From Przewalskia tangutica (lineage: Eukaryota > Streptophyta > Magnoliopsida > Solanales > Solanaceae): a DNA stretch of 64,000 bases. The position numbers were made by a program, and so were the translations under genes. The stretch spans positions 2,914,001 to 2,978,000 of the forward strand of contig CM056728.1 of NCBI GenBank assembly GCA_029844215.1. The letters run 5' to 3'. Positions 34,091-44,405 of the stretch are shown piece after piece (within the stretch, counting starts at the first letter, position 1; each line of letters opens with the position of its first letter). The notes beneath the pieces were generated by a model. It worked only from the letters and a program-made list of their open reading frames with translations, was not told the origin of the DNA and did not search any database.

Positions 34091-34501
34091 TGTTTGGAAA
34101 GCCACCCAGATAATTAGAATCGGGTGTAATTGTGTATAATTACACAGTTTAGCCGGTTTGTTTGATCAAGTAATTACAAAGTTAGGCGGGGTTTTCGATA
34201 CCCCACTCCCACACTACCACCCACGACCCCCACTACCGCCTCATTTCACCACCACACACACGACCCCTCACCACCACCCATCCCATCCCCACCATCACAA
34301 TCACCCCACCACATCCATCACACCCAAACCTCCCCTCCCACACTACCACTCACCACCAACAAACCCTCACCACCGCCCACCTCCACCCCACCACCATCCA
34401 CCATCACCTCATCCCATTACCACCCCCACCCTACACCACACACGACCCCTCATCGCTACCCAACAACTTTTGTGGCTAACTTCTTCTCTTGGTAAAAAAC
34501 C
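34091..34501. repeat. MITE-like end followed by a C-rich low-complexity tract
   Basis: GGGCCTGTTTGGAAAGCCACC at about 34086 looks like the terminus of a hAT or Harbinger MITE. It is followed by GTAATTGTGTATAATTACAC palindromic sequence. From 34196 to 34450 the strand is almost purely CCACC/CATCACC. The copia element inserted at 34507 may have split this element; no opposite end was recognised. Confidence 0.4.
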
Positions 34502-34506
34502 AAAAC

Positions 34507-34667
34507 TATTGGAAGATCATTCCTTGATTGATAATGATGACAAAGTTGTCATATATACAAACGTACAAACGTACAATTATCCTAGAATTAAGAAATCTAG
34601 TTACAATTTAGTTAACAGAATATTACAAAATATTTACTAAATAAATATTGTTTGACTAATTCTATCA
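34507..34667 (-). repeat. 3' LTR of the C4 element
   Basis: This is a 161-bp LTR, TATTGGAAGATC to TTCTATCA on the plus strand. It differs from 43966-44126 at about nine positions. It is far shorter than the other LTRs in the window (850-1000 bp). Confidence 0.85.
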
Positions 34668-35434
34668 CACCCCGCAGTCGAAACGGGAGGTTGTCGTACG
34701 CTGAGACTGTCCCGAAAATCCTCAAATAAAACCAAGGGAGGACCCTTTATAAATATATCGACAATCTGGTAGCGTGACGGAACATGAAGAACGCGAACGT
34801 GCCCTTTAGCAACCTTTTCGCGTACAAAGTGAGTGTTCATCTCAATGTGTTTAGTGCGTTGATGTTGAACTGGGTTGCCAGAGAGATATATCGCACTAAC
34901 ATTATCACAATACACCAATGTAGCTTTCTGAATAGGACAATGGAGCTCCAAAAGAAGGTTTCGTAACCAATATGACTCAGAAACTACATTCGCAACACCT
35001 CTATACTCGACCTCCGCACTCGACCGTGATAAAGTCGGTTGGCGTTTGGCCGACCAAGATACCAAGTTATCACCAAGAAACACACAATAGCCCGATGTGG
35101 ACCGTCTGGTATCCGGACACCCACCCCAATCTGCATCAGTATAAGAAATAAGAGTGGATGTTGTAGATGGATATAGATGTAAACCATGATCAAGAGTACC
35201 CTGAATGTAGCAGACAATGCATTTGAGTGCATGCATATATTCCTCTCGGGGGTCATGCATGAATATACACACTTGTTGCAAGACATATGTTATATCGGGT
35301 CTCGTGAATGTGAGGTACTGAAGAGCTCCGTAAAGGCTCCGATAATGAGATGGATCCTCATATGGAGTGCTAAAGATGGAACTGAGCTTCGGTTTAGTGT
35401 CAACCGGAGTGGGAGACGGCTTACAAGATGACAT
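34668..35434 (-). pseudogene. C4 RNase H
   Basis: A single open frame (35434 down to about 34640) gives YVLQQVCIFMHDPREEYMHA, GTLDHGLHLYPSTTSTLISY, DADWGGCPDTRRSTSGYC, SSAEVEYRGVANVVSESYWL, VYCDNVSAIYLSGNPVQHQR and HVPSRYQIVDIF. It is a complete-looking copia RNase H and the best preserved coding block of the element. The plus-strand relic at 2661-3247 is a close relative. Confidence 0.85.
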
Positions 35435-36196
35435 GCCCGCCCGATCAATTATCTCGGCGGCATACTTTCACTAGGATAGAAATAAACCACCTGCATGACG
35501 AGTTACAACAATGCCCAAGAAGTAACTCAAAGGCCCCAAGTCTTTCATAGCAAACTCCGAGCCAAGAAGTGAGATGATAGACTTACGAAGAGCATCTGAG
35601 GAAGCAGTCAAGATAATATCATCCACATACAAAAGAATGTAAGTCATACTAGTACCTTGACGGAAGATGAAAAGAGAGTGATCTGATGTGTTGTGAGTAA
35701 ACCCAATTGTAGATAAATACTCAGCAAACCGCTTATACCAAGCTCGAGGGGCTTGCTTAAGACCATAAAGAGACTTCTTCAATAATCAGACATGAGAAGG
35801 ACGATCTGGGTCCTTGAAGCCCATAGGTTGATGCATGTAGACATTTTTCTTGAGTTCTCCGTACAAGAACACATTTATAACATCAAGTTGGTGAATGAAC
35901 CATGATTTTGAGAGAGCAAGACTGAGAACAGTACGAATGGTTGCCGATTTAATTACCGGACTAAAAGTCTCTCCACAATCCACGCCAATATGTTGATCTG
36001 CACCATCACCTACAAGACAGACTTTACGCCTCTCCAATGAACCGTCAAATTTTTCTTTATGACTAAAAATCCACATAGATCGAATCACATTAACATCAGA
36101 TGGACGAGGCACCAACTCCCACGTCTTATTTTTAATAAGAGCATTATATTCATCATCCATAGCCATTTTCCAATTCAAGTCACGAAAGGCAGACAC
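35435..36196 (-). pseudogene. C4 reverse transcriptase
   Basis: There are two frames. The frame 36196-35786 has WKMAMDDEYNALIKNKTWEL, DCGETFSPVIKSATIRTVLS and IHQLDVINVFLYGELKKNVY, where the usual DVKNAFLHG is altered. After a TGA (about 35784) the frame 35782-35471 has KKSLYGLKQAPRAWYKRFAE, ILLYVDDIILTASSD with intact YVDD, and DLGPLSYFLGIVVTRHAGG. One further stop precedes RNase H. Confidence 0.85.
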
Positions 36197-38512
36197 GGGG
36201 TTACACGGTAGAGGAGATTTAGAAACCGTAGTGTGAAGATTAAATTGACGCTTTGATTTACAAATATTCTGTTGACTACGAGTAACCGGACGTGGTGCAG
36301 GAGGGGGACTGGACTGTTGGGGAATTGGAGTAGATGGATGAGTGGTACTGTTTGTGTGGGTGATCGGTGTATTTTATATACACTTTTTGAGTCATTTTTA
36401 GTTAGTATTTTACTCATTTTGTTTATGTTTAGTATAGTATTAGGGTCGTTTTCCTTTCTTTTGTGTCACATCGGTCAGAAATGGAGAAATGGCGAAAAGA
36501 AGAGAAAATGAGCTTAATTGAGATGGAATTGCACACAAAAGGGCCAAGAAATGAAGTCTAAGAAGTTCCGAGAATTATAGAGGAAATCAGACGAAGTCCG
36601 GACGAGAAAAAGACGACAAACGAGTCGCGAGAAAAATGTCACCAGCGCCATGGCTGGAAAAGAGCCACGGCGCTGGAAGGCGAGCGCGGCGCTGATGTCT
36701 TCTGAATCGAAAGTTCTTGATCTTGGTAGCCGAGGCGCGATCTGCGAGGCGGCGCCGACGCGGATTTTATTTATGAAGTTAGGCGAAATTTGACATGTTT
36801 TCAAAATCCTAAAGGGATAACTTTTCCTACCTAAAGGGATAACTTTTCCTACCTTAAAACCCTTACCTAAAAGGATTCTAATAACGTTTCCTACCTACAT
36901 AAATCCTTAACCCTTCACCTAAAGGATTCTTGGTCTATAAATAGTCTCTACATCATTAGAAGAAACTATTCTCCATTCCATCATTCACCATTCTACATCC
37001 TTCCATCCACCATTCCATCTTGTAAATATTCCACAACACAATCCTTGGATGCTAGAAGGCATGGAGACTCGTTCTTGAGTATTTTTCTTTTCTTTTTTTT
37101 TGCTTTATTTATTTCAGTTCATGTATGGAGTTTGTATTAGTTCTTAGCGTGACAATGGCTAGGAGCTAATTACTTTATTAGGGATTTTCTTGTGATTCAC
37201 TTGAAACTCTATTCATGAATTAATATAGTAGTTGATTTCTTCTTCACTTAGTTAAGATCTATCCAATAATTGTTTTGCATGCTTGGTAATTAATTGATCA
37301 CTAATTATCATTATTTATATGATTTCTAATCAAACTTCGAAAGGAGGAGGTTGTGAATATGCTGTAAGTTGAGTAGACATATTTTGGATTGGGGATGAAA
37401 ATACCTCAATTACTTATGTAGCGTTAATGAGAGGCTTAATAACCCTAATTTTACGCGTAGCGTGACGATTAACTAGGTTTTGGTCTTAATCCTCCTATAG
37501 AGTCATCCTTATCACCGAAAGGTAGAAAAGAGCAATACTGGGGTTGAGTGTTTATATAGCCTTAACGGGAGTATAAAACGAATTAGTAAACCTGCTAGCT
37601 TAACGTAGAAGAAGAAGTCAGTCTAATTATATTAAGGATTGAATATAGTGGATAGTTGATGATCTTGGAAGCCCTAATCCCCCATCATAACTGATTTAAA
37701 TCAAAGTATTTTTATAATTAGTTTATTTCCTGCATTATTAGTTTAAAATCTCAATCAATTACGTTAACCAAATAGATACCATAGGATGAATGGCAGATCT
37801 TGAAAACCAATCCTTGAGGACGATATTCGGTCTTACCTAGACTATATTACTTGAGTCGACAACGTGCACTTGCGTTAAAGTGTGTGCATCTTTTCGCGCA
37901 TCAGTGGGAGGGGCCTGACTGAAATTGCCCAATAGAAAGAGGGAACGGGGAGCTGAAATTGGGCTGCTACATTTCGCCGTATGGGCTGATAAGGTTGGAC
38001 TGGACAGATCCAACAACTTGACACGGAGAAGAGGGACACGGTGGGCTGGGGACCACAGAAGAGCAAGGAGATGGTTGTTCTGTTGTGGCCCGCAATATTG
38101 GGTCATTTGCCACAACTTGGTTTGAGGGAGAAACCAATTGTTGGATCACAAAAGGTGACACACCATCATCCAGAAAATTGTATGTGTGACTTTGAGGAGT
38201 ATGCAACTTGGCAAACGGGAATTGAGTCTCATAAAAAATAACATGGTGACTAATGATGATTTTATTTGACGATAAATCATAACATTTGTAACCACGATGA
38301 TTAGGAGGGTATCCTAAAAGCACACACGGGGTAGAACAGGGTTATAGCTTATTTATGGTATTGGACGGAAATAGAGGATAACATAAACACCCAAATACTC
38401 GGAGATGAGAATAAAACGGATCCTTTTGATAAAGAACGAAGGGGAGATTGATAGGCCAACTTCTTACTTGGAAGGATGTTTAGGAGATAAGTTGTCATTT
38501 GCAAAGCATGAT
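36197..38512 (-). pseudogene. C4 integrase C-terminal region, split by a solo LTR
   Basis: Coding parts are 37909-38512 and about 36197-36355. The first includes CVLLGYPPNHRGYKCYD, NKIIISHHVIFYETQFPF and a Pro/Ser-rich linker (TEQPSPCSSVVPSPPCP). The S-family solo LTR follows, and then the linker into RT (HPSTPIPQQSSPPP-like, then the NPVSAFRD region). A frameshift at about 38330 separates it from the integrase core. Confidence 0.7.
36361..37903 (+). mobile_element. Solo LTR, family S, copy 2
   Basis: It starts TGATCGGTGTATTTTATATAC and ends CTTTTCGCGCATCA, with the perfect duplication GTGGG at 36356-36360 and 37904-37908. It shares layout and many blocks with 17817-19142. It is 217 bp longer, partly through a duplicated AAAGGGATAACTTTTCCTACC (about 36810-36855). 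The G+C-rich patch at about 36640-36770 has inverted GCGCCATGGCTGG / CCACGGCGCTGG sequences. Confidence 0.8.
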
Positions 38513-39075
38513 GTCAAAACGAGGGAGAGAGAGAAACATAAACTAGAAGGGTTCGAACTATGTTGTTAATGGAATGAATTTTTCTTTCGACTTTTCCATT
38601 TTGTGAAGATGTATGTGGACATGAAAGGCGAAAAGAAATCCCATTAAGTTTACAAAAATCCCAAAAAGGCCCATTATCAAATTCCCTCCCATTATCACAT
38701 TGAATGTTCTTTACTTTCCGTTCAAATTGAGTGCGGATGAAAGCTCTAAATGATGCAAATGTGGAAAAAACTTGAGATTTTTTCAATAAAGGAAATGTCC
38801 ACAAGAAAATAGAGAAATCATCCAATAACAAAATGTAATAACGATGGCCCATTGAGCTCAAAACCGGAGAAGTCCAAATATCACTATGGATAATGTCAAA
38901 AGGCATAAAAGTGCTAGAATTAGAAGAAACAAAAGGCAATTTTACATGTTTCCCAAGAGGGCATGAGGAACAAACACTATTATTTCGAGTTCTAGTACAC
39001 TTAATGAAATTATTATGCCTTAGGGAGTCAAAAACAAGATCTCCCGGATGCCCCAAATGATCATGCCACAAAGAA
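38513..39075 (-). pseudogene. C4 integrase core
   Basis: The open frame (39071-38514, 185 residues) starts with the zinc-binding HHCC part: WHDHLGHPGDLVFDSLRHNN, CSSCPLGKH. It continues into the catalytic core: FDIIHSDIWTSPV (first Asp), IQCDNGREFDN (second Asp), HTSSQNGKVERKIHSI (Glu). All residues of the D,D-35-E set can be seen. It is the best preserved integrase in the window, although the surrounding pol is broken. Confidence 0.85.
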
Positions 39076-39745
39076 GGTGCTAAAGCGGCAAAGGTAGATG
39101 GTGAGTTGGCTTCATTTGTGGTGATAGGATAAAGGTCCCCCGACTTTCACACCTCATTAGGCGTATTTCCGTCTGAAAATCCTTCACAGAAAACCCAAAA
39201 GGATCAAATTCCACAGAGACTAAGTTATCTGTTGTAAATTTTCGAACTGACACTAAGTTTTTCACAATTTGAGGAGCATGGAGAACATTATTAAAGGTAA
39301 GGGGGGAGGGGGGAGGTTCGGGGATGACAATTTTGTGTGACCATAACCATGAATTGGGATTGAATGACCATTACCGATAATAATTCCCCGATGTTTGCTC
39401 ATATTAAAATAAGACGAGAGGTTACCTTGCGCGGAAGTCATGTGGGAGGTGGCCCCGGTGTCCATGTACCAATTTGCATCCGATGGAGTGATCCCGAGGG
39501 TATACATGGCTTGCTCAATGTCTGTTGGGATTGGTGCAGTAGCCTGATATGCTGATTGGTGTGGATTCGGGCCAAGAATGCCCTGTTGTTGGTTTGTCCT
39601 AGGAGGCAGATTGGGCCTGGCCCAATTGTTGTAAGTAAGATAGGGGCAAGGTGGACATGCCCAAGGTGCCCATGGAAAAGAGAAAGCAGGCTGCTGCCAT
39701 TGTTGTCCACGACCCCCACCACTATTTTGGCCGCCACCAGCATTA
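39076..39745 (-). pseudogene. C4 gag tail and protease
   Basis: A Trp/Pro/Gln-rich gag tail (about 39745-39520) leads into MYTLGITPSDANWYMDTGAT with the aspartic protease motif DTGATSH, then GNLSSYF and IIGNGHSIPIHGYG. A run of extra P/L codons at about 39300-39320 and a stop follow. The final segment, KNLVSVRKFTTDNLVSVEFD, is the usual link to the pre-integrase zinc finger. Confidence 0.8.
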
Positions 39746-40190
39746 CGAAGTCAAGTCAATTTCGGGCCACCAAACCCTGTAACTGTCTGTTGGATGTTGC
39801 TCAGTCCTGCTATAACTTAACAACCAAAAAGCTCTACGTCGAACTTCAGCCCCTTCGAGTTGGCCACGGGGTAACAACCTCTGACGCCCCACACCATTGC
39901 GACAGGAGGGGGCTTCAGCAAATCAGCCCCGCATCGTATCGATAGCGATTCAGATCACCTCCCCAAGCCTGCCTAACCTAATTGTGTGTGAGCAATCAAT
40001 CGTGACAAGTCGACCGATCCATAATGAAAGCACCCAACTTGATCTTGTTGCTCTTGGCAACAAACATGCATGAACCATTTCACGAAGTATGTGTCCGGAT
40101 AGTCCAAAGTCTCGATAGTTAGCTCTCGGCCTTCCGGTCAAAAAATGCCTCTAGGAGTTTCGTGCGGCAAGCTCGGTTGCCGCGCGAGTT
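39746..40190 (-). other. Unassigned segment within C4 gag
   Basis: It lies between gag pieces, where related elements have only a short Gly/Asn-rich tail. It is more G+C-rich than its surroundings and has no frame with a recognised domain. No target duplication was found. It may be an insertion of unknown origin or a highly diverged gag tail. Confidence 0.35.
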
Positions 40191-40513
40191 CACCACGTTT
40201 TGGTGTTTTTCCTGTGATTATTTCTACGGTAATTATTATTATTATTATGAGAATTAATACCTTGAGAAGAATCACGATTAGGCATGGTTTGGGAACGGTC
40301 ATCGGCAGATTGATCATGGGCGATGAGGCGATGGGAACCCTTCATATTTCGCCGTTCTCGAGATTTTCTCAGCCAAACCAAGCTTGGAACGCACCGTTGC
40401 AAACGTAGGCAAAGTCTTCTTATTTTGTATAACCATGGCAAAATCTTTATAAGACTCATTCAAGCCTTGAAACAACTTCAACACCAAAGCATGATCATTG
40501 ACGGAGCCCCGAT
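40191..40513 (-). pseudogene. C4 gag middle part
   Basis: Read leftwards from the solo LTR: NVGAPVNDHALVLKLFQGLN, then the ESYKDFAMVIQNKKTLPTF and VRSKLGLAEKISR blocks, then an Asn/Arg-rich tail (GINSHNNNNNYRRNN). It continues the gag interrupted at 43399; the joint falls inside the conserved LADQLAN-VGAPV block. Confidence 0.75.
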
Positions 40514-40518
40514 GTTGG

Positions 40519-43398
40519 TGTCACGACCCGACGGGCCGCGACTAAACGTCCTAATTGGACGTCATACTGACCTGTCACTCTTAATCCATTTAATACCGAG
40601 ATCTATAGAAATTTCGGCAGCACAACACTTTTTTTACAACATCTCCCCAAAATGGGCGAGCCGAAATTTGCGCCAAATCAACAACGAACAACAATCATAA
40701 CATCTTTGGCCAGACTAGTGCCACCAACCAACATACGCATGAAAGAATAGTCAAAATAAGCAAGTAGCAAGATCGCTACTAGATAACAACAAGTATAGCA
40801 GAACGCCCAACACAGAGTACAACAACATTACAACCTAAAGCAAGGTACAAAGCGTCCAACTACCTGTTGTCTACGGACCTAAGAGTCTGATCTTGACATA
40901 TGACGGGACAGGACCCCGTCGTGTCCAAAATGTGCATAAGTCTGAAAGATAGGGATCTGTACCAAAATAGCTGGCTCCGGAACAAGGGAGCTCTCCTACT
41001 GCCGAGTGGAAGCCCTAAACTGGAGGGTCACCTATCTGAACACCTGAACCTGCGCGCATGAACGCAGCCCCCCGAGAAAAGGGGGTCAGTACGAAATAAT
41101 GTACCGAGTATGTAAGCATGAAATCATGTAAATAAGATCAAAACTGTGTCCTGTAAGGTAGAGAGTCAACTGTATCATAAAAGAATGAGAGTCATACCAG
41201 TACACATGCATGCTTAGTCATAAAATCATCATATGTAAATAAATGAATAAACTGCCCGGCCCTTGGGTGAGGGACGCGGTGGAATATACTGTCATGGGTA
41301 TCTGTACCCGCATCACGGATTCCTGTCTGTGGAATCATCATATATATATATATATAAACTGCCCGGCCCTCTAGTGAGGGACGCGGTGAATCATCCTGAT
41401 ATATGTGCACGAATATGCCCGGGACGCAGTGAAGTGGAAAAATGACTCTTAGCACGAGTAGATATCATGAGCAACTGTATGCAATTTAAATCATTTCTTT
41501 GACTCTCATTAAAATGATTAAATAACTTCTTACAAGAAGATCACATGTACTTTTCATAACTCAGATTACTATGAATAAGACTATGAATGAGTCGTATGCG
41601 TCATGGTACATTCCCTTGTATAATATTCATGTCGAATGAAAGAATCAATAATTCACAAAATCATGCCAAAAGAAAGGAAGATAGGCTCACATACCTCTTA
41701 GGCGAACTAATCAACTCAATATTAAGGTATGCCTCGTCTAGTACTTCAACCTATAATAAGGAATAACACGCTCGTCAATTTTGATTTTCTAATGTAAGTT
41801 ATATGAATAACGGCTCCCTTATTTCTATAAAAATTTGCAAAGATTTCCTTTGTTTATGTGCGTATCCACAATTTTCCAACAATCCAAATCAGCCAACAAT
41901 TCAACTCCAACCAACAATCCAACCAACCAATCAATAAGTCATTACTTAAGAGTATGACCATAATAGCCCATATACTTGGCACATACCATCTATACAACAT
42001 TTCTTCCCACCTTTATGGAATTTAATCCCAACAACAATTTAGGTGATTAAACCACATATCTATCATATTCCACCAACTTTTAATTCATAATAAGAAAATA
42101 GTCCATTAAGGCAATCCACCAAGTCTAACAATTAGTAACAAGAGCTCAAGTCTTCTAGTTTGCAATATATTACTTTTAACCTCTTTTAAGATATGTATTG
42201 ACGATCATCACAACGTATTTATAATTTCATAACTTATATTATAATCTAACAAGAACGACCTTTAAAGCAGGACAATCATGCTCAACAATTTCATAAAAGT
42301 TGGCCCTAACATGCTACAATTCTCTAATTCTTTTTTCTTACTTCTTAATCCAACTTCTCTATCAACAATTCCATATCACAAGTGCATTAACATTAAGCTT
42401 TCCTTCCAATTCCCAACATGCAATTATCGACGATAACCCAATACTTCAACTACAACAACATGCACTTCAATTGTGAAGAATTTTTACCTCAATTAAATTA
42501 CCAAAATAGTCCCTAGCCGAGCTCATCTTGACCCGCGATACTGCGGTTTAAATCGATTTTCTTCGCTAAATGGTCGTCGTTTCAACTTCAAACCAACATG
42601 CAAACATTCTACAATGTTAGACCAACATCCTTACGTGTTTTTCTTCTCAAAAACTTATCCGGAAATCCGAAAAATCTTACCTTGACCCGTTGCCATCACC
42701 TTCCCCACTGTTTTGGCTTCTCTTTTGCCCAACCTCACCCCTTTTTAATTCCAAATCAACATGCAACAATCTATGGTGTTACTCCATCATTCCTACACAA
42801 TTTTCATCCACAAATTTGTTCAAAATTTGGACAAAATCGAGACCTAGGGGCTGCTGGCAGTGGCATCGATTTGGCCACTGTTTGGGTCAAAATTTGGCTT
42901 CTAATTGTGATGAATTAATCTAGTAAGAAGATGGCAATGTGACTTAAATTCTTGGCTATGGATAGTGAGATTTTCGGATTGGAATTGAGAGAAAAGATGA
43001 AGATTTGGGTGTTTAAGAATGAAAATATAATTGAAATGAAAAAGGGTTTGGGTATTAAATCCAAATCTAAAAATAGTTTTTAAAAATTACACTTTGGCCC
43101 TTAAAAGCATTCTTTAGTCAAGACAATCCCCAAGTAATAAATCTTAATCATACTTGTATTAATCTCAAACACCCGTTACCTTAAATTCTTATCATCATAT
43201 CTTCTATACGTCACTAATCCATGACGGAATATATATGTATATATAAACCATTATTATTAAAGAAATTTTCGGTGTCGTATTCGCCATTACCAATAATTAA
43301 TCTGTATTAGCACGTAAAATACATTTAAATTTGATAATTGGAAATCTTAATCCTTAATGACGTTCTTAATTATCGTCTTAAACTTACGAGGTGTAACA
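40519..43398 (+). mobile_element. Solo LTR, large gypsy type, in C4 gag
   Basis: It starts TGTCACGACCCGACGGGCCG and ends CTTACGAGGTGTAACA, with the perfect duplication GTTGG at 40514-40518 and 43399-43403. At 2,880 bp it is the largest LTR here. A CACGACCC start is typical of large gypsy LTRs in nightshades, so the Tekay/Del-like lineage is an inference. It contains a tandem motif, AAACTGCCCGGCCCT-GGTGAGGGACGCGGTG, at about 41249 and 41356, with a third partial copy near 41414. Confidence 0.8.
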
Positions 43399-43869
43399 GT
43401 TGGCTAGTTGATCGGCTAAGCTCTTCAGACGGTTGCAATAAGCGCAGGTGGTTGAGAAATCTTCAGGCCTCGTGGCGGTGAATTCATTATTGAGATACAA
43501 GGCTCTCGAGTGCTTATTATCATGGAAAAGATCGACGACGCTTTCCCAAGCATGTTCTACCGAGTCGTCATCAATGAGAATGAAGTTGAGTATATCAGTA
43601 GAAATTGTGGCGTATATCCACTGAAGTACGGCTGCGTCAAGACGGTTCCACAGAGGGAGATCATCAGCTTTTGCCTTGTCATATGCTGCCTTCTCTTTGT
43701 CGTCTGTTGGAGGAATGATATGCTCAAGCACGTCATGTACCCGAGCTTTCACCTTAAACATTGTTGCCCATGAATAATATTGTCCCGATTCCATATTCAA
43801 TGTGATAGGGATGAGAGATTTCACATTGGTGATAGCCAAAGCAGGGTGAAATTTGGGAGTTTCAGACAT
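43399..43869 (-). pseudogene. C4 gag N-terminal part
   Basis: The start codon is at 43869-43867 (MSETPKFHPALAITNVKSLI). An open frame of about 155 residues has YYSWATMFKVKARVHDVLEH, LPLWNRLDAAVLQWIYATIS, AWESVVDLFHDNKHSRALYL and the CAYCNRLKSLADQLAN block, where the solo LTR interrupts it. This is the UBN2 gag class. The leader of about 83 bp to the primer site is intact. Confidence 0.85.
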
Positions 43870-43952
43870 GGTGAAAAGCAAAAAAAAAAAAGGAAGAGGA
43901 AGGAATTCGAATAGGGTTGCGGAAGCGAGAGGAAGGAAACGAAAACCCTAAT

Positions 43953-44126
43953 CAATCTGATACCATATTGGAAGATCATTCCTTAATTGATAATGATGAC
44001 AAAGCTGTCATATATACAAACGTACAAGCGTATAATTAGCCTAGAATTAAGTAATCTAGCTACAATTTAGTTAACATAATATTACAAAATATTTACTAAA
44101 TAAATATTGTTGGACTAATTCTATCA
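43953..44126 (-). repeat. Primer binding site and 5' LTR of the C4 element
   Basis: The primer site TGGTATCAGATTG is at 43965-43953 (initiator methionine tRNA type). The LTR is 43966-44126, followed by the target duplication AAAAC. The LTR and primer site abut with no gap, which supports the TG...TA reading of the LTR ends. Confidence 0.85.
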
Positions 44127-44131
44127 AAAAC

Positions 44132-44405
44132 AAATCTTTCTTTAGTGAGAGTCCCCCACTAACCCACCCCTCCACCATTTTCACTCATCACCTACTTATT
44201 TTTTAAAGTTTTCATATTATTTTTATCTTAATTTTATTAATACATAAAAAAAATGTATATAATTAAGGATTAATTATAGTAAATTTACATGTTATTCTTA
44301 CGGTCAAATCAAACAATAAAAATATCATCAAATCACAATAAAAGATATAGTCTATTTAAATATTGTGTTATTAATACAACACAATACGATAACATATTAT
44401 ATAAT
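44132..44405. other. AT-rich spacer upstream of the fold-back element
   Basis: It starts with a short C-rich part (CCCCCACTAACCCACCCC) and continues AT-rich. No coding frame or element terminus was recognised. Confidence 0.5.

Larger units (their letters stand above)
34507..44126 (-). mobile_element. Copia element, family C4, minus strand, with two nested solo LTRs
   Basis: The LTRs are only 161 bp (34507-34667 and 43966-44126), about 94% identical, with the perfect target duplication AAAAC at 34502-34506 and 44127-44131. On the minus strand they start TGATAGAATTAGTC and end CTTCCAATA, so the termini are TG...TA. A clear initiator-Met primer site, TGGTATCAGATTG (43965-43953), abuts the 5' LTR directly, and a purine tract GCGGGGTG abuts the 3' LTR. 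Gag to RNase H are present but broken. Two solo LTRs add 4.4 kb. Confidence 0.9.

Noticed and set aside
34158..34640. 160-residue His/Pro/Thr-rich open frame
   Set aside because: It is produced by the CCACC/CATCACC tract and runs into the C4 LTR. Composition alone explains it.
39556..39945. 129-residue plus-strand frame and other long plus frames at 38-40 kb
   Set aside because: They are antisense to C4 gag, protease and integrase sequence.
41249..41430. CRISPR-like spaced repeats
   Set aside because: Two and a half GC-rich direct repeats with unequal spacing inside an LTR of a plant genome; this is ordinary LTR tandem structure.
42598..42923. Overlapping 106- and 77-residue plus frames
   Set aside because: They lie within the 2.9-kb solo LTR and have no domain.
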